A DNA stretch of 6,339 nucleotides, from assembly GCA_023248415.1 (NCBI GenBank), contig JAHFEP010000170.1:1-6339 (forward strand). The letters are read 5' to 3'. Positions 1 through 5,839 of this stretch are shown here, piece after piece (position 1 is the stretch's first letter; each line of letters begins with the position of its first letter). Source of the DNA: Nitrospirota bacterium (GTDB lineage: Bacteria; Nitrospirota; CAKKRA01; 9FT-COMBO-42-15). A program made the position numbers and the translations under genes. A model generated the notes under the pieces. That model ran no database searches. It was not told where the DNA came from and saw only the letters and a program-made list of their open reading frames with translations.

Positions 1-2
1 AG

Positions 3-1934
3 GAGGTAAAGGACAAAAAGACCCCTATTCAGGAGCGGCTTGAAAGAATGGGTAAATGGCTTGCTGTGGTTGCTCTGCTTTTATGCGCTGTTATCTTTAC
101 AGCGGGTATTTTAAGGGGGGAGACAATACAACTGATGCTTCTCACTGCCATAAGCCTTGCTGTTGCTGCTATTCCAGAAAGCCTTCCTGCTGTTATAACC
201 ATTGTCCTTGCATTGGGCGCCTACAGGATGGTTAAGGCAAACGCCTTGATAAGAAAGCTTCCCTCTGTAGAAACGCTCGGCTCTGTAACAACAATTTGCT
301 CTGATAAAACCGGCACCCTTACTTTGAACAGGATGTCTGCAGAGCTCATCTACACTATAGATGGATTGGAAAGGGAATGGAATATAGATGATAAGATAAC
401 AGGAAAGCTGCTCCATGCAATGGTTCTTTGTAATGACGCAAATATTGAAGGCGGTAAAAGGACAGGCGACCCAATGGAGATGGCGCTGCTTCAGGCAGGA
501 ATTGAAACAGGAATTACTAAGGAAGACGCTCTAATGGATTATCCTCGTGTAAATGAACTGCCTTTTGACTCATCAAGAAAGAGGATGTCAACTATACATA
601 AAACGCCTGACAATAAATATATAGCCTTTGTAAAAGGCGCTGTTGACAGCCTCCTTGAGATTACGCCATATATACTTACTGACAGCGGCGTTAAGGAGAT
701 GAGCAATGCGGACAAAGAGCAGCTCCTTATCTACAATGAAGAGATGGCATCAAAGGGCGTGCGCGTTCTTGGATTTGCATACAGGGAGGATAAAAAAGAT
801 ATATTGCCGGGAAAAGCAGAAAGGGATTTGATTTTTATTGGCCTTGTCGGCTTAAAAGACCCGCCAAGGGAAGAGGCAAGGGATGCAGTTGCCCAGTGCA
901 AGGAAGCGGGCATCCGTCCTGTTATGATAACAGGCGATCACCCTGCAACTGCAGCAGCCATTGCAAGAGAGGTTGGCGTACTCTCAGCAAATGACAGAAT
1001 TGTTACAGGAAAAGAGCTTGCTGATATATCTGATGAGGAGTTTCATGTTATTGTTGAAAACATTTCTGTTTTTGCAAGGGTGCAGCCAGAGGATAAGGTC
1101 AGGATAGTTGATGCCTTAAGGGATAAGGGGCACATAGTTGCAATGACAGGCGACGGCGTGAATGATGCGCCTGCATTGAAAGGCGCTAATATAGGCATTG
1201 CAATGGGCATAACAGGCACAGATGTGAGCAAAGAGGCATCAGACATGATTCTGCTTGACGACAATTTTGCAACCATCGTCAGTGCAGTAAAAGAGGGCAG
1301 GATTATCTATGATAACATCAGAAAATTCATCCGCTACATGCTTTCAACAAATTCAGGCGAGATACTCACCATGTTTTTTGCCATACTTCTTGGCATGCCA
1401 TTGCCGCTCCTTCCAATCCAGATACTCTGGGTAAATCTTGTTACAGATTCTTTGCCTGCACTGGCGCTTGGCTTGGAGCCTGCAGAGAGGGGTGTCATGA
1501 AGCGGCTGCCAAGAGACCCAAAGGAAAGCATATTCGCGAGGGGCATGTGGCAGCACATTACTTGGGTTGGGCTTTTGATGGCTGGAGGCGTTATATTTGT
1601 GATGTGGTATGAACTAAGAAACAGTGATGTCAGGCACATGCAGAGCATGGCATTTTTTACAATATCAATGTTTCAGATGTTCCATGTCATGGCAATACGT
1701 TCAGAAAGGGAATCGCTTTTTACAATCGGCCTGTTTTCAAACGCAAAGCTCCTTGGCGCAGTGCTGTTGACTTTTATACTCCAGCTTTTGATAACCTATC
1801 TCCCGCCTCTTCAAGATATATTCAGGACAACCTCATTAAGCCCTTTTGAACTCTTCCTCTGCCTTGCTGTATCTTTTACACTCTTCATCGCCGTAGAAGC
1901 AGAAAAGGCTTTTTTAAGACAAAGGGAAAAATAA
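3..1934 (+). CDS. P2-type cation (Ca2+)-transporting ATPase, 5'-partial
   Basis: Membrane pump that uses ATP through an aspartyl-phosphate intermediate to export cations, most likely Ca2+. The frame is open from position 3 and reads KTPIQERLERMGKW before the ATG at 48. This is the conserved linker from the actuator domain into TM3, so 48 is an internal Met and the true start lies outside the window. Visible in order: TM3; TM4 with PESLPA (174-191); DKTGTLT with phosphorylated Asp at 303-305; nucleotide-binding KGA near 633-641; TGDHPAT; TGDGVND (1146-1166); then TM5-TM10. TM5 has the N..GE pattern (Asn 1350-1352, Glu 1359-1361) and TM6 has NLVTD (1434-1448), matching the SERCA-type Ca2+ ligands. 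Against SERCA Glu908, TM8 appears to carry Gln (1674-1676), as in PMCA-type pumps. About 643 residues are present against a usual 850-920, so the N-terminal 200-270, including TM1-TM2 and the TGE loop, are missing. Mn2+ or another cation cannot be excluded. Confidence 0.93.
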   Translation, partial: EVKDKKTPIQERLERMGKWLAVVALLLCAVIFTAGILRGETIQLMLLTAISLAVAAIPESLPAVITIVLALGAYRMVKANALIRKLPSVETLGSVTTICSDKTGTLTLNRMSAELIYTIDGLEREWNIDDKITGKLLHAMVLCNDANIEGGKRTGDPMEMALLQAGIETGITKEDALMDYPRVNELPFDSSRKRMSTIHKTPDNKYIAFVKGAVDSLLEITPYILTDSGVKEMSNADKEQLLIYNEEMASKGVRVLGFAYREDKKDILPGKAERDLIFIGLVGLKDPPREEARDAVAQCKEAGIRPVMITGDHPATAAAIAREVGVLSANDRIVTGKELADISDEEFHVIVENISVFARVQPEDKVRIVDALRDKGHIVAMTGDGVNDAPALKGANIGIAMGITGTDVSKEASDMILLDDNFATIVSAVKEGRIIYDNIRKFIRYMLSTNSGEILTMFFAILLGMPLPLLPIQILWVNLVTDSLPALALGLEPAERGVMKRLPRDPKESIFARGMWQHITWVGLLMAGGVIFVMWYELRNSDVRHMQSMAFFTISMFQMFHVMAIRSERESLFTIGLFSNAKLLGAVLLTFILQLLITYLPPLQDIFRTTSLSPFELFLCLAVSFTLFIAVEAEKAFLRQREK

Positions 1935-1964
1935 AATAAAAATACTGCAGTGGCTGGAATGAGC

Positions 1965-1993
1965 TTGATTTTATAGGAAACATCCTATATAAT
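1965..1993 (+). promoter_or_regulatory. vapBC promoter (-35 TTGATT, 17-bp spacer, -10 TATAAT)
   Basis: The -35 hexamer TTGATT lies at 1965-1970 (4/6 to consensus) and a perfect -10 TATAAT at 1988-1993, separated by exactly 17 bp. Transcription should begin near 2000, giving a leader of about 28 nt to the vapB ATG at 2028. The spacing and the perfect -10 make this the best sigma70-type promoter in the window. Confidence 0.7.
1972..1989. promoter_or_regulatory. Inverted-repeat operator in the vapBC promoter spacer
   Basis: TATAGGAAACATCCTATA is a perfect 7-bp inverted repeat (TATAGGA / TCCTATA) around AACA. It begins one base after the -35 box and runs two bases into the -10 box. VapB-type ribbon-helix-helix antitoxins bind such palindromes as dimers, and a bound dimer here would block RNA polymerase. 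The repeat is seen directly; its binding by this VapB is inferred. Confidence 0.6.
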
Positions 1994-2017
1994 TTTCTAT
2001 ATATGCAAAGCTATATT

Positions 2018-2024
2018 GGAGGTG
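2018..2024 (+). promoter_or_regulatory. Ribosome binding site fixing the vapB start
   Basis: GGAGGTG lies three bases before ATG 2028 (four-base GGAG core seven bases away). An in-frame TTG at 2016 would put this Shine-Dalgarno sequence inside the gene and has none of its own, so ATG 2028 is preferred. Confidence 0.75.
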
Positions 2025-2027
2025 TTT

Positions 2028-2285
2028 ATGGGAAGCGCAACAAAACAGGCGAATTTTCTCCTGCCCGAAGACCTGATTGAGGAGATGAGGAGGATTGTCC
2101 CAAAGAGGGAACAGAGCAAGGTTGTCACAGAAGCTTTAAAAAAAGAGCTAAAAAGAATTAAACTCAAAGAGGTTTTGCAAACAAGCTTTGGCGCATGGAA
2201 GGATAGAGAGCACCCTGAATTGAAGGCTGGCGCAAAGGCCTTTATCAGAAAGCTTAGACATTCAACAAGATTGAGCCGCCCATGA
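2028..2285 (+). CDS. vapB: VapB-family ribbon-helix-helix antitoxin
   Basis: Antitoxin of a type II toxin-antitoxin pair: it neutralises the VapC ribonuclease encoded next and probably represses its own promoter. The protein is 85 residues. Residues 6-12 (KQANFLL) form the DNA-contacting strand, 13-23 (PEDLIEEMRRI) the first helix and 28-44 the second, which together give the RHH dimer fold. The C-terminal part, with FGAWKDREHPEL at about 54-65, resembles the toxin-binding tail of VapB proteins that often reads GAWKDxxHPEL. The stop overlaps the toxin start as ATGA (2282-2285), a classic translationally coupled arrangement. The ATG at 2028 is chosen for its Shine-Dalgarno sequence. Family placement rests on fold pattern and neighbour; the exact VapB subfamily is not determined. 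Confidence 0.85.
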   Translation: MGSATKQANFLLPEDLIEEMRRIVPKREQSKVVTEALKKELKRIKLKEVLQTSFGAWKDREHPELKAGAKAFIRKLRHSTRLSRP

Positions 2286-2662
2286 AAAATATCCTTATTG
2301 ATACAGATATCCTTATAAACTTCCTCAGAGGCAGTGTCAGGGCAAGAGCTTTCTTATTATCATTGATTAATGAATCGGCGCTATATTGTTCAGTTATAAC
2401 TGTAGCCGAGATATTTGCAGGCATGAAAGAGCACGAAAAGGAAAAGACCACAGACCTTTTAGACAGCCTAAATATTATTGAAGTAACACGCGAAATAGCA
2501 GAAAAAGCAGGAGGCTATAAAAAGGGCGTCAAAAGCCATAGCCTTGAGCTGGATGACTGTCTTATCGCTGCAACTGCCTTTACTAATAATGCTCTTCTTG
2601 CTACAGGCAATGGCAGGCATTATCCTATGAGCGACATAGATACGCTCATAGTTTCCACATAA
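2282..2662 (+). CDS. vapC: VapC-family PIN-domain ribonuclease toxin
   Basis: Mg2+-dependent endoribonuclease toxin; known VapC enzymes cut tRNAs or rRNA and stop translation when freed from VapB. The 126-residue protein has the usual VapC length. All four acidic or polar positions expected of a PIN domain are present: Asp7 in LIDTD, Glu43 in VAEIFAG, Asp92 in LDDCLIAATA, and Asn110 in the TGNGRHY segment, which corresponds to TxNxxHF. No frameshift or lost catalytic residue is seen, so the toxin should be active. Its ATG overlaps the vapB stop by four bases and has little Shine-Dalgarno of its own, so toxin translation should depend on antitoxin translation. The RNA target cannot be read from sequence. 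Confidence 0.93.
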   Translation: MKNILIDTDILINFLRGSVRARAFLLSLINESALYCSVITVAEIFAGMKEHEKEKTTDLLDSLNIIEVTREIAEKAGGYKKGVKSHSLELDDCLIAATAFTNNALLATGNGRHYPMSDIDTLIVST

Positions 2663-2715
2663 TTATTTTAAGCAGTTTCTTTTTTTTAAAACATGGACAA
2701 AGCACTATCTGTTTC

Positions 2716-3126
2716 TTAATAAACCTCTCTAAGAAAGTAGAAGATGTTGTTGCCGATATCCTCGCAGTTTCCCTTCAACAGCTTCATGGAATCACTACCG
2801 CCAAAGCTGCCGCCGCGGGAGCCGGCTGTGCCATATTTCACATCACGAAATTTTACCACTATCTTGCCTGTTGCTGTCTCTGTCATGGTGCCTGCCACTG
2901 TAACATTGGTTTTGCCGGCAGAGCTTATAGATGCCATGGCTCGCGCGGCACGGTTGCCGCGGTCAAACTGTATGAACTTTCCATCAATTATCAGGTCATA
3001 GCCGGCCGCCTCCTCTTTGGTATTTACGACGCCGAACTTGGGATAGAATTTGTGGTCACCCATCTCATCCATGAACCCAGTTATCAGGTGGCTGGTTGCT
3101 GCATAATACGGGCAATGCTTGACAGG
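2716..3126 (-). pseudogene. N-terminally truncated DUF4410-like protein remnant
   Basis: On the minus strand a frame stays open from just after a stop (3127-3129) down to the TAA at 2716-2718. It reads like the C-terminal domain of DUF4410 proteins, a family of mostly predicted lipoproteins of unknown function. Supporting stretches are GYDLIIDGKFIQFDRGNRAAR, a TATGKIV turn, a glycine/serine-rich loop, and a final amphipathic segment with IGNNIFYFL. About 136 codons are open. No ATG, GTG or TTG lies above the ATG at 3072, although protein-like sequence continues upstream of it. No Shine-Dalgarno precedes 3072 and no signal peptide or lipobox is present. Full-length relatives are about 200 residues with a lipoprotein leader, so this is most likely a decayed 3' fragment. 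It is richer in GC than its neighbours (two CCGCGG sites and a GCCGGCCGCC run). Less likely, a short cytoplasmic protein starts at 3072. Confidence 0.55.
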
Positions 3127-3147
3127 CTATAGTTTAGTGTGTTAAAT
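3119..3147 (+). promoter_or_regulatory. Promoter of the ahbB-hemL-atpZ-atpI operon
   Basis: A perfect -35 TTGACA at 3119-3124 is followed after 17 bp by TTAAAT at 3142-3147 (4/6 to the -10 consensus). The predicted start near 3154 leaves about 30 nt to the ATG at 3185. The -35 lies at the broken upstream edge of the DUF4410 remnant. No operator-like palindrome or riboswitch-sized leader is seen. Confidence 0.55.
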
Positions 3148-3184
3148 TCCATTAATCTAAATTAAAAGAAAAGAGGATTTTTTT

Positions 3185-3673
3185 ATGATTGAACTTACAG
3201 AAACAGAAAAGAGATTAATAAGAATAATTCAGGATGACATGCCTGTGGCAGAACAGCCTTATAAGGCAATAGCAGAACAGCTCGGCATTTCAGAGACAGA
3301 TGTAATTGCCAAAATAAAGGAGTTCAGGGAAAAGGGCTATATCAGACGCTTTGGCGCAACATTAAGGCACAGGGAAGCAGGAATCTCTGCAAATGGAATG
3401 GGCATCTGGATAGTGCCAAAAGAGGATGCAGAGAGGATTGGCAGTATCATGGCCTCTTTTAAAGAGGTAACGCACTGCTATGAAAGGCCGACCTTTTCTG
3501 ACTGGCCGTATAATCTTTATACCATGATACACGGAAAAACAAGGGAGGACTGCGAGGCAATTGCAAAGAGGATATCAGAGGCAACAGGCATTAAAGAATA
3601 TTCCCTTTTATACAGCACAAAGGAATTTAAAAAAACGAGCATGAAATATTTTGAAGGCGGGGAGGAAGGCTGA
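3185..3673 (+). CDS. ahbB: Siroheme decarboxylase subunit, AhbB/NirD-type (Lrp/AsnC fold)
   Basis: Likely subunit of siroheme decarboxylase, which converts siroheme to 12,18-didecarboxysiroheme in the siroheme-dependent heme route (or in heme d1 synthesis for Nir homologues). The 162-residue protein has an AsnC-like winged-helix region at 1-55 (KAIAEQLGISETDVIAKIKEF, then YIRRFGATLRH). An effector-type domain follows at about 68-156. Motifs typical of AhbA/AhbB/NirDLGH rather than true Lrp regulators are RRFGATLRHREAGISANGMG (54-73), HCYERP (97-102), WPYNLYTMIHG (107-117) and YSTKEFKKTSMKYF (143-156). A Shine-Dalgarno-like AGAGGA at 3172-3177 precedes ATG 3185. Its stop overlaps the hemL ATG by one base (TGATG). 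Position beside hemL supports a tetrapyrrole role. AhbB versus AhbA is a judgement; automated annotation may call it an Lrp/AsnC regulator. Confidence 0.85.
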   Translation: MIELTETEKRLIRIIQDDMPVAEQPYKAIAEQLGISETDVIAKIKEFREKGYIRRFGATLRHREAGISANGMGIWIVPKEDAERIGSIMASFKEVTHCYERPTFSDWPYNLYTMIHGKTREDCEAIAKRISEATGIKEYSLLYSTKEFKKTSMKYFEGGEEG

Positions 3674-4956
3674 TGCGCAATGCAATCTCAAAAAAATTAT
3701 TTGCAGAAGCGCAAAGATATATCCCCGGAGGCGTGAACAGCCCTGTGCGCGCATTTAGGTCTGTTGGCGGCGACCCGATATTTATCAAAAGGGCAAAAGG
3801 CTGTTATATCTACGATGTTGATGGGAATAAATTTATTGATTATGTCCTTTCCTGGGGCCCAATGATACTTGGCCATGCAAATCCCAAGATAACAAAGATG
3901 GTAAAGAACGCTATTTCTAAAGGCACAAGCTACGGCGCGCCTACTGCGCTTGAGGTGAGATTTGCAAAGATGCTCAATGAGGCATTCCCTTCAATGGAGC
4001 TTGTGCGACTGGTGAGTTCAGGCACAGAGGCAGCAATGAGCGCCTTGAGGCTTGCAAGGGGTTTTACAAACAGGAATAAGATATTAAAGTTTGAAGGATG
4101 CTATCACGGCCATGCAGACAGCCTTCTTGTAAAGGCAGGCTCTGGCTTAGCAACAATGGGTGTGCCAGACAGCGCAGGTGTGCCAGATGACCTTGCAAAG
4201 CATACTTTGACAGTTCCATATAATAACCTTGATGCAGTTAAAAGGGCAGTAGCAGAGCATGGAAAAGACATGGCATGTATAATTGTTGAGCCAGTTGCTG
4301 CAAATATGGGCGTTGTGCCTCCCAAAGAAGGATTTCTTGAAGGCCTGCGAAAGGTAACTGCTGAGAACGATATATTGCTTATCTTTGATGAGGTGATAAC
4401 AGGCTTCAGATTAGCTTATGGCGGCGCGCAGGAATATTACAGAATAAAGCCGGACTTGACATGTTTGGGAAAGATTATTGGCGGCGGCTTGCCAATCGGC
4501 GCTTATGGCGGCAGAAAAGATATAATGGAAAAGATTGCGCCATTAGGCGCTGTTTATCAGGCAGGGACATTATCAGGCAACCCTGTTGCAGTAACAGCAG
4601 GCATTGAGACACTGAAGCTTTTAAAAAAGGGTGTGTATAAGGAGCTTGAAAAAAAATCAGCCTATCTCGCAGAAGGCATAAAGGACGCTGCAAAAAAGGC
4701 GGGCATCTCTGCATGCCACACAAGGGTCGGCTCCATACTATGCACCTTCTTTACATCAAATAGTGTAATTGACTTTGCATCTGCAAAGACATCTGACACA
4801 AAGGCGTATGCAAGATTCTTTTTAGCAATGCTTGAAAAAGGCGTTAATCTTGCGCCGTCACAGTTTGAGGCAATGTTCCTTTCAACAGCGCATACAGAGA
4901 GGGAGATTGAAAGGACTATCAAAACAGCATACGATGCATTCAAAACCACTCTATGA
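3673..4956 (+). CDS. hemL: Glutamate-1-semialdehyde 2,1-aminomutase
   Basis: PLP-dependent cytosolic enzyme that isomerises glutamate-1-semialdehyde to 5-aminolevulinate, the last step of the C5 pathway and the entry to heme, siroheme and cobalamin. At 427 residues it is full length (E. coli HemL is 426). It begins with the family signature around YIPGGVNSPVRAF. Cofactor residues are visible: SSGTEAA at 115-121 for the phosphate, the YHGH segment, Asp239 in IFDEVITGFR for the pyridine nitrogen, and Lys267 in CLGKIIGGGLPIGAYGG as the Schiff-base lysine. A later AGTLSGNPVA segment is also characteristic. GGAGGAAGG at 3661-3669 is a strong ribosome site for ATG 3673. The gene overlaps ahbB by one base and atpZ by four (ATGA), so it is co-translated within the operon. 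Nothing appears damaged. Confidence 0.98.
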   Translation: MRNAISKKLFAEAQRYIPGGVNSPVRAFRSVGGDPIFIKRAKGCYIYDVDGNKFIDYVLSWGPMILGHANPKITKMVKNAISKGTSYGAPTALEVRFAKMLNEAFPSMELVRLVSSGTEAAMSALRLARGFTNRNKILKFEGCYHGHADSLLVKAGSGLATMGVPDSAGVPDDLAKHTLTVPYNNLDAVKRAVAEHGKDMACIIVEPVAANMGVVPPKEGFLEGLRKVTAENDILLIFDEVITGFRLAYGGAQEYYRIKPDLTCLGKIIGGGLPIGAYGGRKDIMEKIAPLGAVYQAGTLSGNPVAVTAGIETLKLLKKGVYKELEKKSAYLAEGIKDAAKKAGISACHTRVGSILCTFFTSNSVIDFASAKTSDTKAYARFFLAMLEKGVNLAPSQFEAMFLSTAHTEREIERTIKTAYDAFKTTL

Positions 4957-5204
4957 AGGAAGAGGATAAAGGATTATTAAAGACCATTGCAATGCTCAGC
5001 ACGTTAGGGCTTACAATGGTCTTTGCCACCTTCATTGGCCTTGCAGCAGGCGTTTATCTTGATAAAAAATTTAATACTTCACCATGGCTGATGATACTGT
5101 TTTTGCTGATTGGCATTGCAGCAGGGTTTAAGAGTGTTATTCAGGTTGTTATTAGACAGTCAAGGAAGAAGGAGAATAATGAATCAGGCAAGGATTCTCA
5201 TTAA
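4953..5204 (+). CDS. atpZ: AtpZ/AtpI-family small membrane protein (AtpZ-like)
   Basis: Small inner-membrane accessory protein of the kind encoded ahead of F-type ATP synthase genes. AtpZ with AtpI has been linked to Mg2+/Ca2+ supply and c-ring assembly in some bacteria; the role here is inferred from family and context. The 83-residue product has two predicted helices at about 12-34 and 44-64. They are joined by the family pattern GVYLDKKFNTSPW (a G.xLD..f.t.P motif), with GIAAGF in helix 2 and a charged C-terminus. Its ATG overlaps the hemL stop as ATGA and no clear Shine-Dalgarno is present, so translation is probably coupled to hemL. Its 3' end overlaps atpI by 26 bp. Confidence 0.85.
   Translation: MKEEDKGLLKTIAMLSTLGLTMVFATFIGLAAGVYLDKKFNTSPWLMILFLLIGIAAGFKSVIQVVIRQSRKKENNESGKDSH
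5168..5174 (+). promoter_or_regulatory. Ribosome binding site fixing the atpI start
   Basis: GAAGGAG ends four bases before ATG 5179. A longer in-frame reading from TTG 5110 lacks such a site and would add a 23-residue arginine-rich tail unlike the family, so ATG 5179 is preferred. Confidence 0.7.
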
Positions 5205-5544
5205 GGCACTGCAAATAAAGGGGGCGATTGCAGCATTAGCAGGAGCATTAATATCGCTCGTTTTTTTTTCTTTTCATGAGGCGGCAGGCATTATTATAGG
5301 CGGCGCAATAGGCATCCTCAATTTTATTATCCTTATCCGTTTTGTCTACAGCATTATCAATCCCGAATCAGGAGGCGGAAAGGGTGTTATTATATTTCAA
5401 TATACATTCAAGCTAATCCTTTTTCTTTTTATCTTCTTCGCAATAATCAAATGGCAGTTCGCCAATATCTTAACTGTCTTGGTCGGCTTTACAATTATAC
5501 TTATAATACTTGCCTATGAAGGCCTGCAGCAGGCAAAGTCTTGA
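5179..5544 (+). CDS. atpI: ATP synthase subunit I (AtpI)-like membrane protein
   Basis: Membrane accessory protein of the ATP synthase I family. Such proteins are known to help assemble the c-ring and are not part of the finished enzyme. From ATG 5179 it is 121 residues with four hydrophobic segments at about 14-32, 36-56, 76-91 and 96-114. The glycine pattern IIIGGAIGILNFIIL in the second is typical of the family, as is the Lys at 78 before the third helix. The first 26 bases overlap atpZ, pointing to co-translation. In the usual order atpB and atpE come next; here there is instead a gene-free stretch and then an unrelated gene. Family assignment is good for topology and context but the sequence itself is weakly conserved. 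Confidence 0.8.
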   Translation: MNQARILIKALQIKGAIAALAGALISLVFFSFHEAAGIIIGGAIGILNFIILIRFVYSIINPESGGGKGVIIFQYTFKLILFLFIFFAIIKWQFANILTVLVGFTIILIILAYEGLQQAKS

Positions 5545-5573
5545 TATAATCCCTGTGTGCAGGATACGAATCT

Positions 5574-5669
5574 TTAGGCTTCAACAACTAATCCAAAAAA
5601 TTTCTTCATGACAAGCTCATCCCCCTTGTTGACAAGATACTGAGCTTCTATTAAATTTCGGACAGCTTT
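5574..5669 (-). pseudogene. Short antisense coding remnant, unrecognised
   Basis: On the minus strand, 31 codons stay open between a TAG (5670-5672) and a TAA (5574-5576). They read KAVRNLIEAQYLVNKGDE followed by LVMKKFFGLVVEA, which looks like a natural helical C-terminus (balanced charges, heptad-like hydrophobics). No start codon or ribosome site begins it upstream. It is most likely the tail of a lost gene. I do not recognise the family, and chance is possible at this length. Confidence 0.3.
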
Positions 5670-5690
5670 CTAAAAAACATAAAAAAGATG

Positions 5691-5718
5691 TTGAGAATTT
5701 TACCGAAAGTTTTATAAT
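5691..5718 (+). promoter_or_regulatory. Promoter upstream of the PH-domain gene
   Basis: TTGAGA at 5691-5696 (5/6 to -35) and a perfect TATAAT at 5713-5718 are 16 bp apart, with an expected start near 5725. This would give a leader of roughly 115 nt before ATG 5840. It suggests the PH-domain gene and the following gene form a transcription unit separate from the heme operon. Confidence 0.5.
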
Positions 5719-5839
5719 TGCATAAGGCAAGCAATGGCAAGAGGAAAAAACAGAAGATATGGCAAGGGATGCGTCATCTACTTATATTGCAAAAAAGAAA
5801 ATAAAATGCAAATAAAATTATTTTAAACGGAGGTGTCTT

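Larger units (their letters stand above)
5545..5839. other. Gene-poor gap between atpI and the PH-domain gene
   Basis: No convincing gene lies here. It contains an imperfect 6-bp hairpin (5549-5565) without a T-run, a short antisense protein-like remnant (5574-5669), and a nested inverted repeat inside that remnant (5613-5647). Further on are a sigma70-type promoter (5691-5718) and a 30-codon open frame (5734-5826) of doubtful meaning. The right half is strongly AT-rich. No rho-independent terminator for the operon is evident. Confidence 0.6.

Noticed and set aside
48..50. ATG 48 as the start of the P-type ATPase
   Set aside because: The frame is open back to position 3 and encodes the conserved KTPIQERLERMGKW linker, and no ribosome site precedes 48, so this is an internal Met of a gene cut by the window edge.
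2016..2018. TTG 2016 as the vapB start
   Set aside because: It would place the GGAGGTG ribosome site inside the gene; ATG 2028 is correctly spaced from it.
2712..2736. TTTCTTA / TAAGAAA inverted repeat as a terminator between convergent genes
   Set aside because: The 7-bp stem is AT-rich with an 11-nt loop and no following T-run; the T8 run at 2680-2687 has no GC stem before it.
2744..3001. Plus-strand open frame opposite the DUF4410 remnant
   Set aside because: No ribosome site and no recognisable protein; it mirrors the minus-strand frame, which carries the family pattern.
3185..3673. Classical Lrp/AsnC transcription regulator
   Set aside because: The HCYERP, WPYNLYTMIHG and YSTKEFKK motifs and the hemL neighbour fit siroheme decarboxylase subunits better, though a regulatory role is not fully excluded.
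4104..4949. Minus-strand open frames opposite hemL
   Set aside because: They are antisense shadows of a highly conserved full-length gene and show no starts with ribosome sites or recognisable domains.
5110..5178. Longer AtpI reading from TTG 5110
   Set aside because: The added residues lie entirely within atpZ in another frame, are unlike the AtpI family, and have no ribosome site; ATG 5179 has one.
5549..5565. Hairpin just after atpI as a rho-independent terminator
   Set aside because: The stem is short with a bulged C and no T-run follows.
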